A stretch of DNA of 64,000 nucleotides, taken from assembly GCA_963663245.1 (NCBI GenBank), contig OY760143.1:1798001-1862000 (forward strand). Reading direction: 5' to 3'. Made by a program: the position numbers and the translations under genes. Positions 8,182-16,273 of the stretch are shown here, one piece after another. The notes beneath the pieces were generated by a model. It searched no databases. It worked only from the letters and a program-made list of their open reading frames with translations, and was not told the DNA's origin. Source of the stretch: JAFGVL01 sp963663245. GTDB lineage: Bacteria > Bacteroidota > Bacteroidia > Bacteroidales > Paludibacteraceae. Positions within the stretch are counted from its first letter, which is position 1. Every line of letters begins with the position of its first letter.

Positions 8182-8826
8182 ATGAACAAATACGACATAA
8201 AACAAAAGTTACCTACTACTCCAGATATAAATGGTAGAGACGAATACTTCAATTCTGTCGTATTATTACTGCTTATACCTGTAAATGGAGAATACCATAT
8301 CGTATTTGAAAAAAGGGCTTCTAATATTCCTCAAGGAGGAGAGATTTGTTTACCTGGAGGAAAGTGCGAGCCCAACGAAACATTAGAAACAACAGCTATC
8401 AGAGAAACAACCGAAGAATTAGGCATTCCTGCTGACGAAATTGAGATTTTAGGAAGGTTAGATACACTAATAGCTCCTTTAGGGGTAATTGTAGATGTTT
8501 TTGTTGGCTTCTCTAATATCTCTGTAGAGGAAATGGAAATGAATACAGACGAGGTGGCGCGTATCTTTACCGTTCCTCTTTCTTTCTTCGAAGAGAACTC
8601 TCCAGAAGAATACAAGGTTATGATAAAGGTGCACCCTACCTATATCGATGAGGAGACTAACGAAGAAGTTGTTTTACTTCCTTGGGATAAATTAGGAGTT
8701 CCAGAAAAATATGGTAGCCCTTGGGGAAAACTACGCAACCAAATATTTGTTTACAAGACTAAAGGGGAAACCATTTGGGGGATTACTGCACGTATTGTAC
8801 ACGAATTTGCAAACAGGCTATTTTAA
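8182..8826 (+). CDS. Nudix hydrolase, CoA pyrophosphatase (NudL)-like
   Basis: The 214-residue protein has a complete Nudix box at residues 59-81 (GGKCEPNETLETTAIRETTE, then ELG), with the metal-binding REttEE glutamates. Upstream, EKRASNIPQGGEICLPGG resembles the CoA-pyrophosphatase signature LLxxRsxxLrxHxGqvaFPGG. The family splits CoA into phosphopantetheine and 3',5'-ADP, or cleaves other nucleoside diphosphate compounds, in the cytosol. The gene follows the BioD-like gene by 5 nt, so both may act in cofactor handling (inference). It converges on the YgiQ gene with only 2 nt between stop codons. Confidence 0.85.
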   Translation: MNKYDIKQKLPTTPDINGRDEYFNSVVLLLLIPVNGEYHIVFEKRASNIPQGGEICLPGGKCEPNETLETTAIRETTEELGIPADEIEILGRLDTLIAPLGVIVDVFVGFSNISVEEMEMNTDEVARIFTVPLSFFEENSPEEYKVMIKVHPTYIDEETNEEVVLLPWDKLGVPEKYGSPWGKLRNQIFVYKTKGETIWGITARIVHEFANRLF

Positions 8827-8828
8827 AA

Positions 8829-10658
8829 CTATCTTCCAAATAGTCGCTTCACTAAATCTTCTCGATTTAATTTACGCAAAACACTGATTATTCGCTGACG
8901 GAATTCTTTCTTGTACCAAAAGAAAAATTGTTGTTGGTTTAGTTTCTCTTGTTTTGATTTAGCTGTATGTACAGGTTTTAAAGTATAAGGATCATAGCCA
9001 GAATAATACATTACAGTAGCTAAGGTCATAGGTGTTGGGGTAAAATCTTGTACTTGCTCTAAGCTAAAATGCAGTTGCTTTACTTCACAAGCTAACTCAG
9101 CCATATCCTCTTCTGTACAAAGAGGGTGAGAAGAAATAAAATAAGGAATTAGCTGTTGTTTTAAACCTGCTTCTTGGTTCAACTTATCAAACTGTTTCTT
9201 AAAATCTTTGAATAACTTAAAGGATGGCTTACGCATCAAATTCAAAACCTTATCTGAAGTATGTTCTGGTGCAACCTTTAATCGACCAGATACATGTTTC
9301 TGAATAAGCTCTTTCGTATAAGCCGAATGGCTTTGGTTTTCTTTCTCATTCGTAGCTCTATGTAATAACAAATCATAACGCACCCCACTACCAATAAAAG
9401 ATTTCTTAATACTTGGCAAGATATCTACCTCTTTAAAGATATCCAACATAGCTTGATGACTTGTGTTCAAATTCTTACAAACAGCAGGATGTATACAGGA
9501 AGGTCTTTTACAGCTAGAACAGATACTTAAATCATAGCCCTGCATTTTATACATATTTGCAGAAGGTCCACCCATATCACTTAGGTAACCTTTAAAATCT
9601 GGCTGCTTGGTAATTAGTTTCACTTCCTTTAAAATAGAGGCCTTAGAACGCGACACAATAAACTTTCCTTGATGTGCAGAAATAGTGCAAAAAGAGCATC
9701 CACCAAAACATCCTCTGTGCATATTCACGGAGAACTTAATCATCTCAAAAGCGGGTATATGTTTGCCCTTATATTTGGGGTGCGGTTGTCTTGTAAAAGG
9801 TAAATTATAAGTCGCATCAATTTCCGATTCTGTCATTAAAGGAAAGGGTGGATTTACGACCACCATCTTATCTCCCACCTCTTGAATTAGGGTATCAGAT
9901 TGCTGTTTATTTGACGCTTCTTCTATGATTTTAAAGTTACTAGCATACTTCTTTTTATCTCTCAAACACTGCCCGTGCGAAGATATGCTTTTTGAGTTCC
10001 ATTTGCTATTCTTCGCGTTGTGTTCGTGGGGGTTTACAAGATATGAAACTTGCGGTATTTCAGAAATCTGTTGATAACTTTTTTGAGCAGAATAATAGTC
10101 TAATAATGCGCGAATTGGCTGCTCTCCCATACCATACACAAGCAAGTCTGCTTTAGAGTCAATTAGTATGGATGGTTTTAAAGAATCTGACCAATAATCG
10201 TAGTGTGTAAATCGTCTAAGCGATGCTTCAATTCCACCAATTACTAAGGGAACATCTGGATAGAGTTCTTTGATAATATAAGCATAAGTTATGGTAGCAT
10301 AATCTGGTCTAAGTCCAGCTTGTCCGTTAGCAGAATAGGCATCGTCAGAACGTAGGCGTTTGTTGGCAGTATAATGATTCACCATAGAATCCATACAACC
10401 AGCAGATATAGCAAAGAAAAGTCGTGGGCGACCCATCTTCTTAAAATCACGGTGATCTCCTCTCCAATCTGGTTGAGGAACAATGGCCACCTTGTAACCC
10501 TCCGACTCTATAACACGCCCCATTACTGCTGCTCCAAAAGAAGGATGATCGATATAAGCATCTCCTGAGAATATGACTACATCCACTTCATCCCAGCCAC
10601 GAATAGTTAATTCTTTCTTGGTGGTAGGGAGAAAATCAGTTAATTGAAGCTGTTGCAT
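8829..10658 (-). CDS. ygiQ: YgiQ family radical SAM protein (UPF0313)
   Basis: The 609-residue protein has an N-terminal cobalamin-binding-like region (VVIFSGDAYIDHPSFGAAVM) and a radical SAM core. The cluster motif HRGCFGGCSFC contains C317, C321 and C324. A second cysteine group, CSSCKRPSCIHPAVC, lies about residues 390-404. YGMGEQPIRALLDYY and GGIEASLRRFTHYDYWS are typical of YgiQ. The family is widespread but the reaction is unproven. It is shorter than E. coli YgiQ, lacking part of the C-terminal tail. A TAnnTTTG element ends almost on the start codon, suggesting a very short or absent leader. Confidence 0.93.
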   Translation of the reverse strand: MQQLQLTDFLPTTKKELTIRGWDEVDVVIFSGDAYIDHPSFGAAVMGRVIESEGYKVAIVPQPDWRGDHRDFKKMGRPRLFFAISAGCMDSMVNHYTANKRLRSDDAYSANGQAGLRPDYATITYAYIIKELYPDVPLVIGGIEASLRRFTHYDYWSDSLKPSILIDSKADLLVYGMGEQPIRALLDYYSAQKSYQQISEIPQVSYLVNPHEHNAKNSKWNSKSISSHGQCLRDKKKYASNFKIIEEASNKQQSDTLIQEVGDKMVVVNPPFPLMTESEIDATYNLPFTRQPHPKYKGKHIPAFEMIKFSVNMHRGCFGGCSFCTISAHQGKFIVSRSKASILKEVKLITKQPDFKGYLSDMGGPSANMYKMQGYDLSICSSCKRPSCIHPAVCKNLNTSHQAMLDIFKEVDILPSIKKSFIGSGVRYDLLLHRATNEKENQSHSAYTKELIQKHVSGRLKVAPEHTSDKVLNLMRKPSFKLFKDFKKQFDKLNQEAGLKQQLIPYFISSHPLCTEEDMAELACEVKQLHFSLEQVQDFTPTPMTLATVMYYSGYDPYTLKPVHTAKSKQEKLNQQQFFFWYKKEFRQRIISVLRKLNREDLVKRLFGR

Positions 10659-10662
10659 GACG

Positions 10663-10670
10663 CAAAGATA
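10663..10670 (-). promoter_or_regulatory. -7-like element abutting the ygiQ start
   Basis: On the minus strand the bases read TATCTTTG, a match to TAnnTTTG. The start codon lies 4 nt further on, so the transcript would begin at or beside the ATG. No clear TTG is found 20 nt upstream. Confidence 0.45.
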
Positions 10671-10755
10671 GACAATTATGTGTTAATAACATTTCTCAAT
10701 ACAGTTCTAAATTTCTACCTATTTTAAGTATTTTTGAACTTTAAATACAAACGCT

Positions 10756-11976
10756 ATGAATATTTCAGATAGGTTTTTAAAATATATCTCTTTTACTACT
10801 ACCTCGGATAGCAAAACAAAACAAACGCCCAGTACTCCTGGACAGTTAGTTTTTGCTGAATACTTAGCCAATGAATTAAAAGAGATTGGCTTAAGTAACA
10901 TAACTCTTGACAAGAACGGTTATATCATGGCTACCCTAGCAGCCAATACTGAAACAAATGCAGCAACTATTGGTTTTATATCACACATGGATACCAGTCC
11001 TGATATGACGGCTGAAAATATTAATCCTCGCATAGTTGAGAATTATAATGGTTCAATAATCATTCTAAATGAAAAAGATAATATTGAACTGAACCCTACT
11101 GTATTCCCTGAAATCAAAAATTACCTTGGTCAAGACATTATTGTTACAGATGGGAAAACATTGCTAGGAGCTGACGATAAAGCAGGTCTTGCTGAAATAG
11201 TTACAGCCATGGAATACCTAGTTAATCACCCAGAAATTAAACACGGAAAAATTCGTATTGGCTTTACTCCCGACGAAGAAATTGGAGAAGGAGCTGATCA
11301 TTTTGATGTGAAAAAATTTGGAGCTGATTGGGCATACACAATAGATGGTGGTGAGATAGGCGAACTAGAATATGAGAATTTCAATGCTGCTGGAGCTGAA
11401 ATTACTTTTCATGGAAAAAACATACATCCTGGTTATGCAAAAGACAAAATGATTAATTCCATATATATTGCCCAAGAGTTTATTCAATCTCTACCTATGA
11501 ATGAAGTGCCTGAGAGAACTACTGGCTACGAAGGATTTTATCATTTAAATGATATGGCTGGCTCTGTTGAAACAACTACCCTTTCTTATATTATCCGCGA
11601 CCATAATAGAGAGAAGTTTGAAGCACGCAAAAGAATCATTCAGGCAAAAGCAAAACTCATTGAAGAAAAATACGGTGCTAACTCTGTAAGTATACATATA
11701 AAAGACCAATACTATAATATGGCTGAAAAGATAAAGCCTGTAATGCATATCGTAGATTTAGCTGAAGCAGCAATGAAAAATGTTGGAGTTAGCCCCAAAA
11801 TTAAAGCTATTCGTGGTGGAACTGATGGCGCACGTCTTTCTTATATGGGTTTACCCTGCCCTAATATATTTGCTGGAGGACATAATTTCCACGGACGCTA
11901 CGAATATGTTCCTATACAAAGTATGGAGAAAGCAGTAGAAGTAATTGTTGAGATTTGCAAAAAAAATATAAATTAA
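10756..11976 (+). CDS. pepT: Peptidase T (tripeptide aminopeptidase)
   Basis: The 406-residue protein is a full-length M20B zinc peptidase. Metal and catalytic residues are visible in SHMDTSPD (H77, D79), LLGADDKAGLAEI (D140), FTPDEEIGEGADHFD (E174-E175), TIDGGEIGELEYENFNAAGA (D197) and near the end in AGGHNFHGRYEYVP. The enzyme removes the N-terminal residue from tripeptides in the cytosol, finishing peptide breakdown. The gene stands alone, divergent from ygiQ across a 97-nt gap. No strong terminator follows: only an AT-rich fold at 11985-12023 can be drawn. Confidence 0.95.
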   Translation: MNISDRFLKYISFTTTSDSKTKQTPSTPGQLVFAEYLANELKEIGLSNITLDKNGYIMATLAANTETNAATIGFISHMDTSPDMTAENINPRIVENYNGSIIILNEKDNIELNPTVFPEIKNYLGQDIIVTDGKTLLGADDKAGLAEIVTAMEYLVNHPEIKHGKIRIGFTPDEEIGEGADHFDVKKFGADWAYTIDGGEIGELEYENFNAAGAEITFHGKNIHPGYAKDKMINSIYIAQEFIQSLPMNEVPERTTGYEGFYHLNDMAGSVETTTLSYIIRDHNREKFEARKRIIQAKAKLIEEKYGANSVSIHIKDQYYNMAEKIKPVMHIVDLAEAAMKNVGVSPKIKAIRGGTDGARLSYMGLPCPNIFAGGHNFHGRYEYVPIQSMEKAVEVIVEICKKNIN

Positions 11977-12098
11977 ACCACTCATTAATATTTTGATGAT
12001 TATTAAAAATCATTAGATATTAAATGAAGAAAATATCTAAAATGATGTTGTAGAACTAGATATTTATTGAAATAAGCTAAAATTTAACATAAAATAGC

Positions 12099-12129
12099 TT
12101 GCTAAATAAAATTACATTTATTAACTTTG
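12099..12129 (+). promoter_or_regulatory. Bacteroidota-type promoter of the 12178 gene
   Basis: TTG at 12099-12101 and TAACTTTG at 12122-12129 are separated by 20 nt, matching the phylum's -33/-7 pattern. Transcription would begin about 7 nt later, leaving a leader of about 40 nt. Confidence 0.6.
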
Positions 12130-12177
12130 TAGGGTTCAATTAAACATTTTTTTAGAACAATCTCAGAATCGAGCACC

Positions 12178-13215
12178 ATGAAAACAAAAATTACTTTGAT
12201 GATATTAGCTTTAAGCCTAGCCTTAGGTCAGCTATCTGCTCAAAACTCCAATTTTAGATTTGCTACTTCAACAACTACTAATCAAGTAATTGACACCATA
12301 CGTGCTATAGGTGTAGCATATAATGTTCCATTTATAGGAACTATAACAGACACTGTTTCATTAACAGCAAATACTATTGAAGATGGCAATATTATTATTG
12401 AAAAAGAGTTTTACATCAATACAAACACTCAGCTACTTGATCCTATTCAAGAGAAGACCAACACATACAATGGAGATAATTTTATTACAACAAGTACTAT
12501 AGCTAAATGGAATACTAGCTCTTCTCAATATATTGATTCTGTTAAATATGAATATGAATATCCTATTAATGATTTAGCGATACAATCGATTTACGAAATT
12601 AATGCTGGCATTTGGGTGCTTACTGATTCTGTGAGAATTGGAACAACTTATAATGCAAACCAAGACCCAACAGAAAAAATAACTTCTGCTTCATCACCTA
12701 CCGGATTATGGGTTGATTCTTTGAAAGAAACAACTCTATATGATGCATCTAGTCGATTTACTGAAAAAGTAGTAGCACAACATGATGGAAGTGATTGGGT
12801 AAACTTCAAAAAAGTAAGCATGGTTTATAGTACTGATGGGAAAACTTCTACTGCTATTTTTGAAGATTGGGATAATGGTGCTTGGGTAGCTGCAACGTTC
12901 TCGTTTGAAGGATTTCCTGCTACACTTACTACTACTATGAGCTATTCTATGGTTAATAAAACTGCTGTTCCTGTTATAGAGAATGCTATCGAAACAGTTA
13001 AAACTTATCCTAACCCAACAGTTGATGGTTTTTATGTTAAAGCTGGTGTAAATGAGGTAAAGGTTGAAGTTATTACTGTAAAAGGAGAATTATTAATTAA
13101 TAAAGTAGTTACAGGAACAGAATACATTAGAGTGAATGATATTGGAAAAGGAACCTTCTTAGTTCGATTAAGCACAGGAGGAAAATCAGTAACGAAAAAA
13201 TTATTTGTAAAATAA
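12178..13215 (+). CDS. Secreted protein of unknown function with T9SS type A sorting domain
   Basis: The 345-residue protein has a signal peptide (about residues 1-22, ending QLSAQ) and a beta-rich middle. The middle has repeated short strands that start with KEF/KWN/KYEYEYPINDL-like segments and resembles YD-type or toxin-like hairpin repeats only loosely. The C-terminal 75 residues (KTYPNPTVDGFYVKA ... GKGTFLVRLST ... KKLFVK) are a T9SS type A sorting domain. It is therefore exported through the outer membrane and probably surface bound. I recognise no enzyme motif. A good promoter lies 49 nt upstream and a strong bidirectional terminator follows, so it is a single-gene unit. Confidence 0.85.
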   Translation: MKTKITLMILALSLALGQLSAQNSNFRFATSTTTNQVIDTIRAIGVAYNVPFIGTITDTVSLTANTIEDGNIIIEKEFYINTNTQLLDPIQEKTNTYNGDNFITTSTIAKWNTSSSQYIDSVKYEYEYPINDLAIQSIYEINAGIWVLTDSVRIGTTYNANQDPTEKITSASSPTGLWVDSLKETTLYDASSRFTEKVVAQHDGSDWVNFKKVSMVYSTDGKTSTAIFEDWDNGAWVAATFSFEGFPATLTTTMSYSMVNKTAVPVIENAIETVKTYPNPTVDGFYVKAGVNEVKVEVITVKGELLINKVVTGTEYIRVNDIGKGTFLVRLSTGGKSVTKKLFVK

Positions 13216-13228
13216 ATTATACTATTAT

Positions 13229-13269
13229 AAAAAGAAAGCCCGAAGCTAATTACTTCGGGCTTTCTTTTT
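13229..13269. terminator. Bidirectional terminator between the T9SS gene and aspS
   Basis: AAAAAGAAAGCCCGAAG and its exact complement form a 17-bp stem with a 7-nt loop. A and T runs on both sides let it serve the two convergent genes. Confidence 0.92.
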
Positions 13270-13284
13270 ATATTCTATATCTTG

Positions 13285-15039
13285 TTATTCTTTAGGCAAA
13301 TTAACTAAGAGATTTAATTCCTTCAATTGCTCATCATCAATTCTTGAAGGTGCATCAATCATAATATCTCTTCCTGAGTTGTTCTTAGGAAATGCAATAC
13401 AATCACGAATACTATCTAAACCGGCTAATAAAGATACAAATCTATCCAAACCAAAAGCAATGCCTCCATGTGGTGGCGCACCATATTTAAAGGCTTCCAT
13501 TAGAAAACCGAATTGATAATCAGCCTGTTCTTTCGTAAAACCTAATGCTTTAAACATTGATGCTTGTAAGTCTTTGTCATGAATCCTTATTGACCCTCCT
13601 CCCAACTCAGTACCATTGATAACTAAATCGTAAGCTTTGGCTCTAGCTTTACCAGGGTCTGTTTCTAAAAGAGCAATATCTTCAAGCTTTGGAGCCGTAA
13701 ATGGATGGTGCATGGCAGAGAATCGTTTATTATCCTCATCCCACTCTAAAAGTGGAAAATCTACTACCCATAAAGGAGCAAATACATTTTTATCTCGTAA
13801 TCCTAAACGAGAACCCATTTCTAAACGCAGTTCACATAGAGCATTTAAAGTATGTGCCTTATCTCCAGATAATAGAAGTAATAAATCACCAGGCTCTGCT
13901 CCTAATTTTTCCGCCCAAACTTTTAAATCATCTTGATTGTAAAATTTATCGACAGATGATTTATAACTACCATCCTCTTCACATTTTACATAAACCATTC
14001 CTTTAGCACCAATTTGTGGACGTCTTACAAAATCAGTTAATTTATCTAATTCCTTTCGAGTATAGCTAGCACATCCTTTAACACAAATAGCCCCTACATA
14101 TTCTGAAGAATTAAACACTACAAAATCTTTCGTTTGCGCTGCTTTAGTAATATCTGAAATCTGCATCTCAAAACGAATATCTGGCTTATCACAACCATAG
14201 TACTCCATAGCATCGGCATACGACATTCTTGGGAAGTCTTTCATTTCAAGACCTTTCACGTTCTTAAAGATAGATTTTACCATACCTTCAAATGTATTTA
14301 ACACATCCTCTTGGTCTACAAAAGACATTTCACAGTCTATCTGTGTAAATTCTGGCTGACGGTCTGCTCTTAAATCTTCATCACGAAAGCATTTTACAAT
14401 TTGAAAATAGCGATCAAAACCAGACACCATTAATAATTGCTTAAATACCTGTGGAGATTGAGGTAAAGCATAAAATTCACCTTCATTCATACGTGATGGG
14501 ACTACAAAATCACGCGCACCTTCAGGTGTAGATTTTATTAATACTGGCGTTTCTGTTTCAATAAAGTCTTTTTGTATCAAATAGTTACGTGTTTCAAAAC
14601 TGATTCGGTTACGTAGCTCCATGTTTTTACGCACAGTACTTCTTCTTAAATCAAGATAGCGATATTTCATTCTCAACTCATCACCACCATCAGTTTCATC
14701 TTCAATAGTAAAAGGAGGTGTTTCTGATTCGTTCAACACCTTAATACTAGAGACAATTATTTCAATATCTCCTGTAGGAATTTTTGAATTTTTACTGCTT
14801 CGTTCTGCAACAGCACCTTCAATCTGTACTACAAACTCACGACCCAGCTTTTGAGCTTCATCACCCAACTCTTTATTAACAGCCTCATCAAAAGCCAATT
14901 GAGTGATACCATAACGGTCTCGTAAATCAACAAAGGTCATCCCACCTAATTTACGTTTTCTTTGTACCCACCCAGCTAATGTAACCTGAGTTCCTACTTG
15001 ATTAATGCGAAGTTCTCCGCAAGTATGTGATCTATACAT
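13285..15039 (-). CDS. aspS: Aspartate--tRNA ligase
   Basis: The 584-residue protein is full length for the bacterial class II enzyme. The N-terminal OB-fold anticodon domain begins YRSHTCGELR and includes GWVQRKRKLGGMTFVDLRDR. Motif 2 is FRDEDLRADRQPEFTQID, followed by the bacterial GAD insertion. Motif 3 is HGGIAFGLDRFVSLLAG. It charges tRNA-Asp with aspartate in the cytosol. Whether it also charges tRNA-Asn cannot be told from sequence. It lies 90 nt downstream of fabD on the same strand with no terminator between, so shared transcription is possible. Confidence 0.97.
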   Translation of the reverse strand: MYRSHTCGELRINQVGTQVTLAGWVQRKRKLGGMTFVDLRDRYGITQLAFDEAVNKELGDEAQKLGREFVVQIEGAVAERSSKNSKIPTGDIEIIVSSIKVLNESETPPFTIEDETDGGDELRMKYRYLDLRRSTVRKNMELRNRISFETRNYLIQKDFIETETPVLIKSTPEGARDFVVPSRMNEGEFYALPQSPQVFKQLLMVSGFDRYFQIVKCFRDEDLRADRQPEFTQIDCEMSFVDQEDVLNTFEGMVKSIFKNVKGLEMKDFPRMSYADAMEYYGCDKPDIRFEMQISDITKAAQTKDFVVFNSSEYVGAICVKGCASYTRKELDKLTDFVRRPQIGAKGMVYVKCEEDGSYKSSVDKFYNQDDLKVWAEKLGAEPGDLLLLLSGDKAHTLNALCELRLEMGSRLGLRDKNVFAPLWVVDFPLLEWDEDNKRFSAMHHPFTAPKLEDIALLETDPGKARAKAYDLVINGTELGGGSIRIHDKDLQASMFKALGFTKEQADYQFGFLMEAFKYGAPPHGGIAFGLDRFVSLLAGLDSIRDCIAFPKNNSGRDIMIDAPSRIDDEQLKELNLLVNLPKE

Positions 15040-15129
15040 TTTTTCAAATTAAAAAAATAAGAAATTAAATGAATGAAAATAATTATTTAAATCTCTTTCA
15101 ATCATTCACACCTTCTTTCATTTCTATTA

Positions 15130-15999
15130 TTACCCTACTGTAACTTCCTTGGCTATTTTTGCAACCAATCCTTGTAATACTTTTCCAGGACCTAATTCAT
15201 TAAATGATGTTGCTCCATCAGCTACCATATTTTGAACCGACTGTGTCCAACGAACTGGTGCTGTTAATTGTGCAATAAGATTTGCTTTAATCTCTGATGG
15301 ATCTGTATGTGGTTTAGCATCAACATTTTGATAAACTGGACATGCAGGCGATTGAAATTCTGTTGCTTCAATAGCTGCTTTTAATTCTACTCCCGCTGGC
15401 TCCATTAATGGAGAATGAAAAGCTCCACCTACAGGTAATTTTAAGGCTCTTCTAGCTCCTTTTTCTTTTAATACTTCACAGGCTTTATCAATTCCTTCTA
15501 CTGAGCCAGATATTACTAACTGTCCTGGACAGTTATAATTAGCAGCTACAACTACTTCAGGAATAGCAGCACATGCTTCTTCAACAATTGCATCATCTAA
15601 TCCAAGAACAGCAGCCATTGTTCCAGGCACTTTCTCACAGCATGCTTGCATGGCTAAAGCTCGTTTAGAAACAAGCGTCAATCCATCTTCAAAACTCATA
15701 GCTCCAGCAGTAACTAAAGCAGAAAACTCACCTAGTGAATGACCAGCAACCATTTCTGGCTTAAAATCATCACCCATTGTAATAGCCGTTAATACCGAAT
15801 GTAAAAAGATAGCCGGTTGCGTTACTTTTGTTTGACGAAGGTCTTCATCAGTACCAGAGAACATCAAATCAGTAATGCGAAATCCTAGAATTTCGTTTGC
15901 TTTTTCAAATAGATCTTTAGCTTCTTGAGAATTGTCATATAAGTCTTTACCCATTCCTACAAATTGAGCTCCTTGACCTGGAAATACAAATGCTTTCAT
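15130..15999 (-). CDS. fabD: Malonyl-CoA--ACP transacylase
   Basis: The 289-residue protein starts AFVFPGQGAQFVGMG and has the nucleophile elbow GHSLGEFSALV with Ser88 and the partner His195 in GGAFHSPLM. It moves malonyl groups from CoA to acyl carrier protein for fatty acid synthesis. The length is slightly below that of E. coli FabD (309), owing to shorter loops. Two identical 13-nt CTGCAAAGATAAA blocks upstream read as TAnnTTTG elements on this strand and may act as tandem promoters. Confidence 0.96.
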   Translation of the reverse strand: MKAFVFPGQGAQFVGMGKDLYDNSQEAKDLFEKANEILGFRITDLMFSGTDEDLRQTKVTQPAIFLHSVLTAITMGDDFKPEMVAGHSLGEFSALVTAGAMSFEDGLTLVSKRALAMQACCEKVPGTMAAVLGLDDAIVEEACAAIPEVVVAANYNCPGQLVISGSVEGIDKACEVLKEKGARRALKLPVGGAFHSPLMEPAGVELKAAIEATEFQSPACPVYQNVDAKPHTDPSEIKANLIAQLTAPVRWTQSVQNMVADGATSFNELGPGKVLQGLVAKIAKEVTVG

Positions 16000-16056
16000 A
16001 TATAATTGTTTTTAGTTATAAGCTATTAGCTACATATAATTAATTTAAAACGACTG

Positions 16057-16064
16057 CAAAGATA
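16057..16064 (-). promoter_or_regulatory. Proximal -7-like element of fabD
   Basis: On the minus strand the bases read TATCTTTG, giving a leader of about 50 nt to fabD. The -33 partner is poor (TAG in place of TTG). The same 13-nt context recurs 90 nt upstream. Confidence 0.4.
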
Positions 16065-16146
16065 AAAAAATATCAGCGCTTAATCTATTTTAGGCTGGAG
16101 CTTTTTTATTAACATCAAATCAGACAAACAGGAGTAATATACGCTG

Positions 16147-16154
16147 CAAAGATA
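16147..16154 (-). promoter_or_regulatory. Distal -7-like element of fabD
   Basis: TATCTTTG occurs on the minus strand, in the same CTGCAAAGATAAA context as the proximal element. About 20 nt upstream sits a CTTTA stretch as a possible weak -33. Confidence 0.45.
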
Positions 16155-16213
16155 AATAACAAAATAAGGATATGTAAAGCCCTCACTTTTTATTTAAAAT
16201 ACTTATTACTATA

Positions 16214-16244
16214 TTTTTCTATCATCATAAAAAGCGTATTTTTG
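16214..16244 (+). promoter_or_regulatory. Candidate promoter of the penicillin-binding protein gene
   Basis: TATTTTTG at 16237-16244 matches TAnnTTTG, and a T-run stands in for TTG 20 nt upstream. The predicted leader is about 23 nt. Confidence 0.4.
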
Positions 16245-16273
16245 TATACATAAATATGAATGTCTAATAAAAT

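Noticed and set aside
8055..8252. 65-codon minus-strand frame across the BioD-like/Nudix junction
   Set aside because: It is antisense to two well-supported genes and has no features of its own.
11985..12023. AT-rich inverted repeat after pepT (TTAATAT ... ATATTAA)
   Set aside because: It has no GC-rich stem and no T-run, so it is too weak to call a terminator.
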